Assembly (NCBI GenBank): GCA_010093515.1 | Contig: MU001688.1 | Location: 497,394 to 561,393 of the forward strand | Source of the DNA: Lineolata rhizophorae | Taxonomy: Eukaryota > Ascomycota > Dothideomycetes > Lineolatales > Lineolataceae | Direction: 5' to 3' | DNA length: 64,000 bases | Part shown: piece after piece, positions 23,423 to 34,951 of the stretch | How positions within the stretch are numbered: position 1 is the stretch's first letter | Layout: each line of letters begins with the position of its first letter | The notes under the pieces: generated by a model | The model's database searches: none | What the model saw: only the letters and a program-made list of their open reading frames with translations | Told to the model about the DNA's origin: nothing | Program-made: the position numbers and the translations under genes

Positions 23423-26126
23423 GGTAGGGCGTGAACGGAGCGTGGAGGGGAGGGAGCTCGAACCTTTAAGCAGCAGCATGGACTTTCTCTTTCTTTCTTT
23501 ATTTCCTCATACCCTATCTGACACGGGCCTGGTGTTTCTAATGGCCTAAAAGGTGGAATTGTTGCTAGGTTCGGATGTTGACCTGGTGTTAGGACGCTAG
23601 ATCTTTTCTTTCTTACAGATCATAACATGAACGCAGCAAGAGGAAGGGCAGCTGCGAATCTCCTTACTATGAGCGGATTTTTTTTTTTTTTCATATCTCT
23701 GGGATCCTTGCTATACTGTACTACTAGCTGTACGTTCATCGAGTCGGATGAATCAGGTATTCGCGGAATGGATGGACAGGGAGAAGGGAGGCAGAAAGGA
23801 TTTCTAGGGCTGGCAGTATCAATGGGGAAGAAAATACTACGCATGTATCACCGGGGAGTTCGGACAGACAGGCTGCAGTCAACTACTGATTCTATCATAC
23901 GGGCGGCAATAGCAGCATTCTTTCTGTTGATTGCGTGATGACTTACACGTAGCTTCTAGGATCCCACACGTCCTCAGCGCCACTGACGTTGTAGAAACTG
24001 CACTACATTTTGAAAGACTGGGGCCGAAACATTGCTCCGAACAACGGAAGCGCAAAAAGGCCCCGTGACAGACAAAAGCCGCACCCGGACCTGAGGTCCA
24101 AGGGCGGGTCGGCGCGCGAGTGCATGCATTCTATCACGCTACCAACCGGACGAACCGAGCAAGGGAGCCCCGTCCAATCAGATACCACGCATAGCCAACC
24201 TATGATGCGCCGCCTGAGCCAACTCCGGGCGAGGCAAAGCGCTCGCGTGAAGAAACCAGTCACGAATCCGACAAGGCAAGAACCGTCCCGGGCTTTCCGT
24301 CAACGGCGGGTTGGCGCTACGGGCAGTGTGGACGTGGAGTCGGGGACGCGGCGGTCGAGCCAGCGACGGGTCGGCACCGGGGCGGCGGGAATCCGGCGCC
24401 GGCCTCGCGCTCGAGAGTCTAGACTCCGTTTGGCCGCAACCCGGGGAATCCTGCTCACGCTGCAATGACCGGCTCTTTACGAACCTATGGAGGGAGCAGG
24501 CGGGACGCCAGGCCGGACCGAGAAGGGTGCTTGCGGGGACCCTGAAGCTGTTCCCCGCAGACGGGACCAGAGGGGCTAGGCTTTGCCAGCAAGGCCTGGC
24601 GAAATCGTCGGGCCTGTGTGCAGCAGTAGAACGTGAGTGGCTCTTTCAGTAGCCCGCGCCGGCGCTTTTGCCCCGCGTCAATGACTGAATGGCCTACCAC
24701 CTTGATGTATGTGCTGGGTTGTTAGTGTACGTAGTAGTCGCCGTCCTCCTCGCGTCCCAGTCTCCCCCTCCCTCTCTTTCTCCCTCTCTTTGTTCTGTTA
24801 TCTCTCGCACCCCCCTCGATCGGCGAGCGTCCATGCGACATGGCCACCAAGTGAGCCGCCCGATGCCGCCGCCGCTCGGGCAACGCATCCTCCACTTTCG
24901 GTCGCACACGGCCTCCGCAGAGCGGCCCGCTGCTGGCGCCTGCTCGATCCCCGGGGCGGGGTCCAAGCGAGGTGCAAGGGAGCTGTCATCGCAGCTAAGA
25001 GGCGGACAGGCTGGCACGAGCGGGAGAAGCCGCAGCCTCGTCCCCGGCCATTGTAGGGAGCACTTCCTTGGTACTCCCGAGGCCCGCTTGTCCGTTCCGC
25101 ACGAGGGAGGCTCGAAATCTCTCTCGAGCAGCTCCCCGTTCCGTCCCGTCAGCCGTCGGCGTCGCGCCATTTTTTTTTTTTTTTTTGACTCGCTGGCACG
25201 GGCTTCCGGCAGAGACAACTGGCTGACACAGGGCTTGCGTCGTAGGCCGCGTTTGACAAGCAGCGTCACTGAACGAGTCTCGGTCAGTTCACTCATCCGT
25301 GCCCACTGCTTACGGGGCCTGGGTGGTGCTCCCCTACTTCACTTCTTTTCTTTTCCCCCCATTTCCCGCAAGCATTCGAATTTCCCTGTCGGCGGACCCG
25401 TCGTTCCGCGGGCTGCGGGCGTACGCATATGTCTTGGGGCCGGGTTGCGGTGGTCTTGCCAGTGCGCCCTGGGTCCCTGACCGGCCGCGCCGCGCCAGGT
25501 TAGCCTGAGTCGCCGCTTTGGCGCTCCAGACCGCGTCGACTCCCCAACCCGTTGGCATATGACCATGTGAGCCTCTCGACGCGGCAGGAACCCCATTTCC
25601 AAACGACCAAAAAGAAATAATAACAGGAAGCCCCTCGGCGCCCGACCCTCAACTACTAGCCCGCCTCTGCTTTTCTTTTTTCCTTTCCTTTCTTTTCCTT
25701 CTTCTGGGCCCTTGCAGGGGAATGAAAATCAATTCCTACCACCACCTGCAGCAACGACGCACGCCCGCTGCACGCACGCGCCGTTACGTGCTGTTGCACT
25801 CTACCAACGCACCGTAGCTCCCATCTTTCCGCGTCTCCAACCCCGTCACGTAGCATATCAGCTTTTGGTCCTCGCCCGCTGTATTCCTCGCGCCAGCCGT
25901 CGCCAATGCCCGCCCCGACGCCCGCCGCTCACAAAAACGCACGCAGACCGTCCATACCGACGACCCAAAGAACGTGACAGGTACATCACCGGGTACAGCC
26001 CCGCCGCTAGCCGGCAGTGGTCCCGGCCAAGGCTAGCCTCTGGCCTGGCCCAGTGCTCTGGTTCGGCCTACGCATCCACGGATCGCCTCGTCGGTACCAA
26101 CGTTCTCCGCTCCCTCCTCGCGATCC
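23423..26126. other. 2.7-kb region upstream of the cyclin gene, no gene recognised
   Basis: 3' flank of the BTB gene (T-run at about 23680), then GC-rich sequence from 24.0 kb. Simple sequence is the most evident content: a CT tract at 24760-24800, a T-run near 25171-25187 and a CT-rich tract at 25665-25705. Open frames overlap on both strands without family motifs. Part of it is probably the promoter and leader of the cyclin gene at 26127. Confidence 0.5.
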
Positions 26127-27269
26127 ATGGAACCCTCATCGGCCGCGGGCTCCTCCTCGGCCGCCCCTCCGGCCGCCGTCGTCGCCGCCGCCTCCCTCCC
26201 TCACCCGCCCTCCCACGCCCTCCCGCAGCCCTCTCCGCCCAACCCGTCCGAGGACGCCGGCATCATCCCCCCGAGCATCGGCAAGGACCCGCCCGCCGAC
26301 GACGACGACGCCCCCACCCCGCCCGCCGAAGGCGCCTGGTCCGCCTCGGACATCTCGCCCGAGAGCGCGCTTAAGTTGCTCTGCCGGTGCGCGACGGCGC
26401 TGGCGGCGGCCACGGGCGACGTGCCGCCGACGCCGCCGCTGAGCCGGCCGGGGACGCCGGCCGGCCGCGGCGCCGCTGGGTACGGGTACGGGTTCGGCGG
26501 GGACGCCGCGGGGACCGCCGCCGCCGCCGCCACCGCTGCCGGAGCCGGCGGAGCAGCGCGCCTCTCGGCGCCCGCGGCCCACCTGCACCATCGACGCACG
26601 CCGTCCGGGCGCATCCGGCCGGCCACGCCGGTTCCCTCGGACGACATGCGCGCGGCGTCGTTCCGGCCGGTCGACATGGGCAGCCCGGAGGCGCACGAGC
26701 ACGAGCCGGCGGCGGCGGTGGTGGTGCAGCCGGGGCCGGGGCCGGGGCCGGGGCATCGCGGCGACACGGCGGCGGCGGCGGCGCCGGAGCCGCTGCGCGT
26801 GCAGCAGGAGGCCATCGCGCGCAAGTTCTTCTCCAAGACGGCGCCGCCCATCTCGCTGGAGGACTACCTGCGGCGGCTGCACCGGTACTGCCCGATGAGC
26901 ACGGCGGTGTACCTGGCGGCGGGGTGCTACATGCACCGGCTGGCGGTGGAGGAGCGCGTGGTGCCGGTGACGGCGCGCACGGTGCACCGCCTGGTGCTGG
27001 CCTGCCTGCGCGTCGCCATGAAGGCGCTCGAGGACCTGCGCTACCCGCAGGCGCGCTTCGCCGGCGTCGGCGGCGTGCGCGAGAAGGAGCTCAGGGTCCT
27101 CGAGATCAGCCTCTGCTATCTGACCGACTTCGAGCTCCAGGTTAGCGAGGAGATGCTGGGCCGCAAGACGAGGGCCCTGTGGCAGGCGGCGCAGCACGCG
27201 GCGGCCTGGAGGGCGCGGGTGCCGGACGAGTTGAATTTGAAGTTGCCGGTGAGGAGGAAGGGGGGCTGA
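26127..27269 (+). CDS. PHO80/PCL-family cyclin
   Basis: Single exon, 380 aa. Cyclin partner of a Pho85-type kinase, the family that controls phosphate response and glycogen metabolism in fungi. The cyclin box occupies about residues 230-365: FFSKTAPPISLEDYLRRLHR, CPMSTAVYLAAGCYMHRL, LACLRVAMKALEDLRYP, then VGGV-x-EKEL-x-LEISLCYLTDFEL. This last block is closer to Pcl6/Pcl7 than to Pho80 itself. A short conserved segment DISPESALKLLCRC lies near residue 75. The other N-terminal residues are Pro/Ala/Gly low complexity, and GC is extreme. Neurospora PREG is an alternative orthologue; the exact subfamily is unresolved. Confidence 0.85.
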   Translation: MEPSSAAGSSSAAPPAAVVAAASLPHPPSHALPQPSPPNPSEDAGIIPPSIGKDPPADDDDAPTPPAEGAWSASDISPESALKLLCRCATALAAATGDVPPTPPLSRPGTPAGRGAAGYGYGFGGDAAGTAAAAATAAGAGGAARLSAPAAHLHHRRTPSGRIRPATPVPSDDMRAASFRPVDMGSPEAHEHEPAAAVVVQPGPGPGPGHRGDTAAAAAPEPLRVQQEAIARKFFSKTAPPISLEDYLRRLHRYCPMSTAVYLAAGCYMHRLAVEERVVPVTARTVHRLVLACLRVAMKALEDLRYPQARFAGVGGVREKELRVLEISLCYLTDFELQVSEEMLGRKTRALWQAAQHAAAWRARVPDELNLKLPVRRKGG

Positions 27270-28560
27270 TATGGGGGGGAGGAGGGGGGGGAAGATACCT
27301 TTTGTGCACGTGGATTCTGAGTGAGAGCGGAGATGGGGAAATTGTGAGGTGTTGTAGTTGCCAGTTGCCGATGGGAGGCTGAGTTCTTGTTCAGACTGAG
27401 GGCCTGGGATGCCTACCTGACGGGGCAGGACCAGGACTGTCTCCTTATTCCTTTTGTTATTCCGCCCCACTGGGTCGCTTGATTGCATTGGTTTCCCATC
27501 TTTTGTTCGAGCATGGTCAACGGGATACCTCTGGGACACACGAATGGGTTATGCTTGTTACGATCAAAATGACTTTGAGTTGGTTTTGTTGGCGGCTCCG
27601 GAGGAACGGGCGAAAGACACCCTTTGCGGTATCATGAGATAGCTCGGATCTGTATGAATGCCACGAGCACGCGTTGTTGAAGTTTACGCCACGAAAGCAG
27701 CCATATTGGCGGCGGTCTCATGGCCCACGGCAAAAGCCCTACACATTATAGGGAGAATCACCCGTTTTGAATTCTACATGCTCCGCACCTAGACCTGCCC
27801 CTTGTTAACCTCCGGCCGGTAGGGCCAGGAACGCAGCCAATCACAGGCCCCAGAGCGGCGGCGACCCGGGCGCTAGCGGCTGGCCTCCGGCGCCTGATTA
27901 CGCCTCCCGCCGCGCTGCTGCTGCGCGCGAGCCCCGGCGCCCGGCCTCGAGCAGGATTTCCCCCTTCCGTGCCGCGTAATAGCAGCTGCCATCCATCCCC
28001 TGCCCAGCGCCGCCGCAAGCCCAACGCCACGTTTTTCCTCGCTCGTTCCCCATCTTCCCCCCTCCTCCCCCGACGTCGAACCGCGATACCAATCCCGTTC
28101 GCCGTCCTGCACTCTTTGCTCTCGACGAGGGACACGAGCGCGCGTCCCGGACGATTCCGCTCGCTAAGGTGCCGCGTAAAATCCCCCCGCCGAGCCGCCG
28201 CGCCTCCCCCCTGGTTTGATCGCGAGACGGTGAGACAGCCCGCCGGGCCGCTCCTCCTTCTTCGCCTCTCCCAGCCGGCTCGACCGACGAACGACGACGG
28301 GAATCCCGCGACGGGCTTGCTTGCTCCGCCGACCTATTCTCGCCCGCACGCCTTCAATTCCTCGCCGCCCGGCCCGCCCGACCGCCCGCTCGCGTTCCGT
28401 CCGCTCTGCCGCGATACCAGCAGCCGCTCGGCAGTGGCTGCCGCTGCTACGCTTACGCTCCGCTCAGACAGCCCTGGGTGCGTCCGCGGCCGCCGCCCGC
28501 TCGACCGCCAGACGGCGGACCCATTCTCCAGCCCAGCAATCCGCTCGCACGCCGCCGACG
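27270..28560. other. Intergenic region between cyclin and KRE9-like genes
   Basis: Begins with a G-rich tract (27266-27292). 27300-27780 is the likely 3' UTR. From about 27800 the sequence is very GC-rich and open in several frames, probably the promoter and leader of the KRE9-like gene. No gene recognised. Confidence 0.5.
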
Positions 28561-29779
28561 ATGAGGCTCGCGGGATCCGCCCGGCTCGCGGCGTCGCTGC
28601 CGCTCGTGCTCGGCCCGCTGCTGCTGCTGCTCCCGCGCCGCGCCGCCGCCGACGTCAAGTTCACCAAGCCCGAGGCGGGCGCGACGCTGCGCGGCGGCGG
28701 GGCCTTGACGGTCCAGTGGGAGGACTCGGGCGATGCGCCGGCTATCGACGATCTGACGACGTACCAGCTGTTCTTGTGCGCGGGCGGGAACGAGGAGGGG
28801 AGTTTTGTGCGTGCCCTTTTTTCCTTTTGCGCCTTTTTTTTGGTCTTCGGTTGGTGGATTTATGTGGTCTTTTTGTTGTTGTTATGGTGGGAAAAGAATG
28901 GTGTCTTTTTCAAGAGATGCGTGGGGGGGGAAATGCAGTCGTGCTCGGAGTGGTGGCTTGCTGGGCTGGTTGATGGGATTTGGAATGCACTTGGATCGAT
29001 GGCTGACTTGGAAACGAATCCGCGATTGCAGATACAACTCACGTCCATCACAACCCAAGGCAGTTTTGGGACCGGCAACAGGGCCGAGGGCACCGTATCC
29101 ACGGGCATCGGTGACGATGATGAGAACGCCTAGTACGACACTCTCCTCCCCTCTTTTCAGCATCCCATGCAAATCAGCACTCTGACCTCGACCCCTCTCC
29201 TTCCCCGCACCAAACAGCTTCCTCAAAATGATCTCCGTCGCCGCCACCGGCGGCACCGTGACCAACTACTCGCCGCGCTTCACCCTCACCGGCATGACGG
29301 GCACCTTCCCGCCGGCCGTGCAAGCCGGCATCGACGACCTCACGGGCACGTCGGGCCCGGACACGGTCAACGAGGTGGCGGACGACGCCGCCGCCGCCGG
29401 CCCCGTCGACGCCGACCTCTTCGACGTGCCGTTCCAGAGCCAGACGGGCCTCACGCGCTACGCGCCCATGATGGCGGTGCCGCCCACGCAGATCACGCGC
29501 AGGACCAAGACGCCCCTGTTCCCGACCAGCTCGGTCGAGCTGGCCAAGACGTGGCTGCCGACGGCGAGGGTCCAGACGACGGTCACGCAGAGCCAGACGT
29601 TTAGCGTCAAGAGCATCGAGAATCCGGTATGTGGTGCTTTTGTGCTTTTGTTTTTCTTTTTCGTCCTTTTTTTTTGTTTTTGCCCTTTCGCGATGCTGAT
29701 TCGGTGCGTGAAACAGGCGACCGCGGCAGCCATGCCGGACGACGATATGCAGAAGTTCTTGAACAGGTGGAAGGATTAG
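28561..29779 (+). CDS. KRE9/KNH1-family cell wall protein
   Basis: Secretory-pathway or cell-surface protein needed for beta-1,6-glucan synthesis in yeast. Four exons: 28561-28806, 29032-29132, 29218-29626 and 29717-29779, 272 aa, near the usual length for the family. A signal peptide (MRLAGSARLAASLPLVLGPL plus a Leu run) ends at about residue 30 and the mature protein starts ADVKFTKPEAGATLRGGGA. The Kre9 core follows with LTVQWEDSG, TYQLFLCAGGNEEGS, then YFLKMISVAATGGTVTNYSP and RFTLTGMTGTFP. The C-terminal part has TGLTRYAPMMAVPPTQIT, the KNH-domain hallmark. No GPI signal at the C-terminus. Confidence 0.9.
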
Positions 29780-30819
29780 AGAAGGAGGGAAGGGACGGAT
29801 GGCCTCGTGTGGTGTTGGTGAACAAAGAGAAATTTTCTCGTCAACGTTTTCAGAGAAGGGGCGTGTGCTTCATTACCTAGTATCCGTTGAGCGTCCTTGG
29901 TCGGGCTAGGAAGGCGCGTTCGTGTTTTTGGACCTTTCTGGTTTGCATGATCGAAACGGCGTTTGTGCGTACGCGGTGCGTTTTGCTACGATGAAGTAAT
30001 ACGTTGCTAGATGTGTGTAATGGTGGATTGGTGATTGAGTCTCTGTCAAGGTTATTGATCGGCTTTCCTGTTTCCTTTTTTTCTTGGGAGTGTTTAAGGA
30101 GGAATTGTCCTTTTACGTGAATAATAGATAGCATTTCCTAGAATTGCATGCGGTGATTACTGATTGCTGAGAATTATGCATGTATTAAATGAAAACCAAG
30201 CTTAGGCTTTCTTTTTTTCTACATGAATACATCGTTTGGGATTCGCTTCTTTTGATTCGCAATGGCAATTGACATCAAGTTTTCAAGCTTAGGTGCTCAA
30301 TTCGTTCCGCGTGATATTAAGAGCACCCGCGAATGATTCGTCATTCCCCTGCCTGCGTCCGGCCGTGTCTGCATCTGCACGACACTCGCTCGGCCGGCCC
30401 CAAAGGCAAGAGAAATGCTCTCTTCTGCAGCGTCACCTCTCTGCCTGCGCACCAAGCGCTTCAGAATCCGCCCTCTCCTAGGACGAGCGTCGCCGCCCGG
30501 CAGCACTGCACGAGCATCCCTCGCCGCCCGGCTAGCTTCGGACCAACGCCCGTCAGCAGCCGCCCCGCCCCACGTCCAGCCCACCTTCGGTCTTCCGGCG
30601 CGCGCGCGCGCGACACCCCGCGGGGCACCACTACTTCTCCCCATCGTGCGCAGCCAGCCGCACCATCGACACGGCCTCGTACCCACCACCTACAACCAGC
30701 GCCGCCAGTGGCTGCCAGCGACCCCCCACAGACGCAGACCACGCGGCGCGGCTCCCGAAGCGCGCCCGTCCGCCTTCTGCAGCAGCGTGAAGCCGAGGAA
30801 CAGGGCAGCCGGGGTCGCG
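29780..30819. other. Intergenic region between KRE9-like and prolidase genes
   Basis: AT-rich 3' flank to about 30300, then GC-rich promoter and leader sequence of the downstream gene, with an alternating CG run at about 30599-30612. No gene recognised. Confidence 0.55.
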
Positions 30820-32788
30820 ATGGCGGCGGTCGAGGCAGTGCCTCCGCTGGGGAAGTACCCGGCCAAGGAGCACGCGAGGAAGGTGGCGGGGTTGGTGGTG
30901 GAGAGGGGGGGGGATGCGAAGGGGGTGGTGTATTTGGAGGGGCAGAAGACGAGGATGTTTGAGGTGAGTGGTGTGGGTAGGTGGGGAGGTTGGTAGGGAG
31001 GTGGGTGGGTACATGGCGGTGGTGGTGTATCCAGTGGTGGGTTGGAGTGTAGAGTGAGAGGCCGAGGCAAGCGGTGGCTGAGTAGTGTATGCTTGGGCTT
31101 TGTGGCTTGTTGCTAATGTGAGGCCTTTCTTGGGTTGATAGGACTGCGACCAAGCTGCTGGCTTCAGGTAAGTTGCCATCTCACTTTCTGTTTTGAAATA
31201 TAGACGTGTTTTGTTAGCCCTGGGATGCTGATCGTTCAGATAGACAGCGGCGACCCTTCATGTACATGACGGGTTGCGAGGTTCCCGATTGCTACTGCAC
31301 GTATGACATGGCGGCTGACAAATTGACGCTGTTTATCCCGCCCATCGACCCGGATGATGTTGTCTGGTCTGGTCTGCCGCTCACTGTTGAGGAGGCTGTG
31401 GAAAAGTAAGCCGTTTCCGTTATAGTTCTACTATCCTGTCCCCGGCCGCTGATGTTCGTGGGCGGTTCCGTGCTTGTAAATGACTTCAATGATCCTTTTC
31501 CTTTCAAATCCCAGTTGAGCATCATTTGGTTTACTATAGAGATCTGCTCTTCAGTCATAACCTGACGAGCCTAAGACTTTTTGTGCTCAATACCAACTCA
31601 TTCTACTCGTCAACGTCTGACTCCCGAAACCATCTAGATACGACATCGACAACGCCCGCCTGAGTACCGAAGTCAACGCCTACCTCACCAGCTCTGACCA
31701 TCCCCAATCCACCGTCTACGCCCTCCCTGACCGCGTGTCCGACGATGTGACCTTCCTCTCCTTCGCCAAGACCGACTTCGACCTGCTCGCCGGCGCCATC
31801 ACCACGGCGCGCATCACCAAGGACGCCTACGAGATCAGCCTGATCCGCTATGCCAACGCGGCGACGGCCGCGGGCCACGCGGCGGTGATGCGCGGCGCCG
31901 CCACGGCGGCCAACGAGGCCGACCTCGAGGCCGCCTTCGTCAAGGAATGCATCGCGCGGCAGTGCAAGAAGCTGGCGTACGAGGCCATCGTGGCCGGGGG
32001 CCCGCACGCCGCCACGCTGCACTACGTGCGCAACGACGCGCCGCTGGCCGGCAAGCAGCTCGTGCTGGTGGACGCGGGGGCCGAGTTCGGCTGCTACGCC
32101 GCCGACGTGACGCGCACGATGCCGGTCAGCCGGCAGGGCTTCTCGGCCGAGGCGTGGGCCGTGTACGACGTGGTGGAGCGGATGCAGGCCGAGTGCGTCG
32201 CGCGGACGCTGCCCGGGGCCCGCTGGGAGGCCGTCCACGAGCACGCGCACCGCGTCGCCATCGAGGGCCTGCTCGCGCTCGGCATCCTGCGCGGCGGCTC
32301 CGTCGCCGACATCCTCGCCGCGCGCACCAGCGCCGCCTTCTTCCCCCACGGCCTCGGGCACTACCTCGGCATGGACACGCACGACGTCGGCGGCGAGGCC
32401 GACTACGCGGACCCGGACCCCATGTTCCGGTACCTGCGGGTGCGGCGCGAGTTGGAGCCCGGCGCCGTCATCACGGTCGAGCCGGGCGTCTACTTTTGCA
32501 GGTTCATCGTCGAGCCGTACCTGAGGGACGAGAAGCACAAGAAGTACATCGACGAGGCGGTGCTGGAGCGGTTTTGGGATGTCGGCGGGGTGAGGATCGA
32601 AGGTTAGTAGATTTGTTCGCGGCCGTTTGCTGCGCGGGTGCTTTTCAGTCCATGACGTTATAGTTGCTAACTAGGCTTTCCCCGCTTTACTAGACAACAT
32701 TCTCATCACCGAGAGCGGGAATGAGAACTTGACGACGGTGCCCAAAGGGGCGGAGGAAGTCAGCAATATTGTAAAAGGGAATGCGTGA
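30820..32788 (+). CDS. pepP: Xaa-Pro aminopeptidase/prolidase (PepP type, M24B)
   Basis: Manganese-dependent cytosolic peptidase cleaving Xaa-Pro bonds. Five exons: 30820-30963, 31142-31167, 31244-31405, 31638-32602 and 32694-32788, 463 aa, in line with fungal PepP proteins. The N-terminal creatinase-like domain has [15 protein letters not shown]. The catalytic pita-bread domain has all five metal ligands: Asp 256 and Asp 267 in [19 protein letters not shown], His 352 in [12 protein letters not shown], Glu 392 in TVEPGVYF and Glu about 432 in GVRIEDNILIT. Exon 2 is only 26 nt. The start is the first ATG, giving [20 protein letters not shown], as in other fungal family members. Confidence 0.94.
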
Positions 32789-33470
32789 GGTGTCATGCTT
32801 GCAATGGTGCATTTATTTCCGACTTATGCGTTTAAAGTCTGGATGGCTGCCCAGGTAGTCAAAATTCAATCCATTGACTTGTATCTAGACAGTCAAGATT
32901 GAGAAGTGTCCTAGTCATTGTTAAGATGAAGTAAAAGCCTTCCGTCACTGAGGGTTTGAATATATTTCGCACCCCTTCTAATATACATGTAAAGGTCAAG
33001 GGAGTCTGGCAGGGTGTATGCGCGAATCTCACTTGATACATAAACTTTCATTGCTCAAATGGCAGTAGCATATGAAGAATTACTCCCGTGCAGTGGGACC
33101 GGCGCTACACTTCGAAATGGCAAAAGGTAAATTAAAATTTCCTACGCGTCGGTACCGTTCGAGTCCGATCGAAAAAAAAAAGTATCAGACCCATCTATCC
33201 TCCCGACCTACGGGGTGGTCGCGAAGCAAAATGAGAAGACTATCCCGTCAGAAAACGCGCGCTTAAAGCCAAACCCGTAATCCTCCAAAGATGCACCGAG
33301 CGTCTAAACAAAAACCAAAAAAAGAAAAGAAAAGAAAAGAGAACGCCCAGCTGATAAAACCAGCAAATAGCAACGGAATAGTTTTTTAGCCCTTTTGAAA
33401 CACTGACATACATCCGCACCAACGCACTCGACCACAAGAACCGCTCTCACACCCCCCCAACCACCTCCCA
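32789..33470. other. Convergent 3' flanks with an AAAAG microsatellite
   Basis: Shared downstream region of the prolidase (+) and PAP2 (-) genes, AT-rich. An A-run lies near 33171-33181 and a short (AAAAG)n tract at about 33318-33340. No gene recognised. Confidence 0.6.
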
Positions 33471-34951
33471 TCATATCCTCCTCCCCCCTCTCTCCCTGAA
33501 CCTCTTCCCCGTACTCGGCACCGGCTTCTCCGCCCTAATCGCCCACAGGAACCAATCCTCCAGCGGCAGAAACACGACGAAGACGCGATTGGCCGCGAAG
33601 CTCAGGACGACGAAGCAGGCGGCGACGGCGGCGTCCATGAAGTAGTGGTTGGCGGTGGCGACGATGGTGACGAGGAGGAAAGCCGGGTAGGCGAGGCCGA
33701 GGGCGAGGTACCAGAGCTTCCAGAAGGGCGACTTGCGGGGCTCGCGGGGCTCGAGCGGGCGCCGGGGGAAGACGGCCGAGTGGTAGACGAGCGTGCAGCC
33801 GATGCACAGCGCGTACCCGAAGTGCATCGACGGCATCGCCGCGAGCGAGTTGACGTACTTGCCGCTCATCCAGACCGACTGCGCGTCGTCGTGGCGGACC
33901 GTGTCGAGGAAGCCGTACTCGGGCGGCAGCAGCCGCGGCGGCATGCAGGGGTATAGGATGAAGGTGAGGAAGGCGCAGAAGTTGGTGAGCGTCATGGTGC
34001 GGCGGACGACGGCGAAGGTGGCGTGCGAGGGGGCGACGTAGTAGTACCAGGCGATGAAGCTGGACGGGAGTTAGTGTGAGTGGGCCGAGTTTGCGGGTGT
34101 GAGGAAAAGCTGGTGAGACGGGTGGCAGGATCGTCGTACGGAAGGGAAAAGATGCTACGTACCCAACAGTCCCCGGGATATGAATGAGCGCGTAGGCCTT
34201 GTTCAGCACCGTCAGCGCGTCCTGATGGCCGTGCATGAACCACTGCTGGATGTCCCTCTCCCTGACCGGGAACAGGAGGCTCAGCGCGCTCAGTTGCTCC
34301 GTCTCCAGCACGGCGATGCCGTGCGCCTGGGCCACGTTCCAGATGCCCGACTCGGCGAAGAGGCGCTGCGACGTGATGCTCGTCATGCGATAGAAGGCGT
34401 AGTTGATGATCCAGTAGAACATCTCGATCAGGAAAGGGAACCGTTGCAGGATCCGGCTGTGCACGTGGTGCCGGAACCGCGACGAGTTGGGTGTCTGCAC
34501 CCGCACCAGGCCGCAGCAGTCGCGCACCTTGGGCGGGTGCTTGTTCGTTGACGCAGAGGCCAGCGAGGAGTTGCGCATCCAGTCGTCCTCGTCATCGGAA
34601 TCCCAGCCCGAGGACGAGCGCGAGAGGAGCTCGTCCGAGGAGCGGCCAGAGTCCCCGCCCGCCGTTCCGTCCAGGTATGACTTATAGGGGGAGCGCCGGC
34701 CTCGTCGGCGGTCGAGGATGCGGTAGCCGCGTCGGCGCGTCATCCACATGGCGCCGAAGAGGATGCTAGCGACGATCTGTACGTGCGTCCAAAGACCGCG
34801 GTTAGTGGGGTGTTTTACGCGCAAGGCGTTCCGAATCGTTTCGTCAAGCTGCACGTACGATGGGCTCGGCCCAGCCCGGCAGCTTCCATGCCGGCTTGCT
34901 GTTCCATTCCGGCTCCTCCACGGAAACCGTGATGTTGGGCGCGGTCGCCAT
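33471..34951 (-). CDS. AUR1-like PAP2-superfamily membrane protein
   Basis: Three exons: 34859-34951, 34163-34776 and 33471-34059, 431 aa. Polytopic membrane protein of the PAP2/AUR1 group (lipid phosphatase or phosphotransferase fold). The C-terminal half has the lumenal catalytic motifs PSMHFGYAL (motif C2) and ATANHYFMDAAVA (motif C3, H-x3-D), after a helix IPGTVGFIAWYYYVAP and the loop CMPPRLLPPEYGFLDTVRHD. A Ser/Asp-rich hydrophilic insert (about residues 65-125) follows the first membrane segment. Motif order resembles inositol-phosphorylceramide synthase Aur1, but length and N-terminus differ, so I do not call it AUR1. Substrate unknown. Confidence 0.82.

Noticed and set aside
26136-27539. 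467-residue minus-strand open frame over the cyclin gene
   Set aside because: Arg/His/Gly-rich shadow of a high-GC coding exon; the plus-strand frame has a clear cyclin box.
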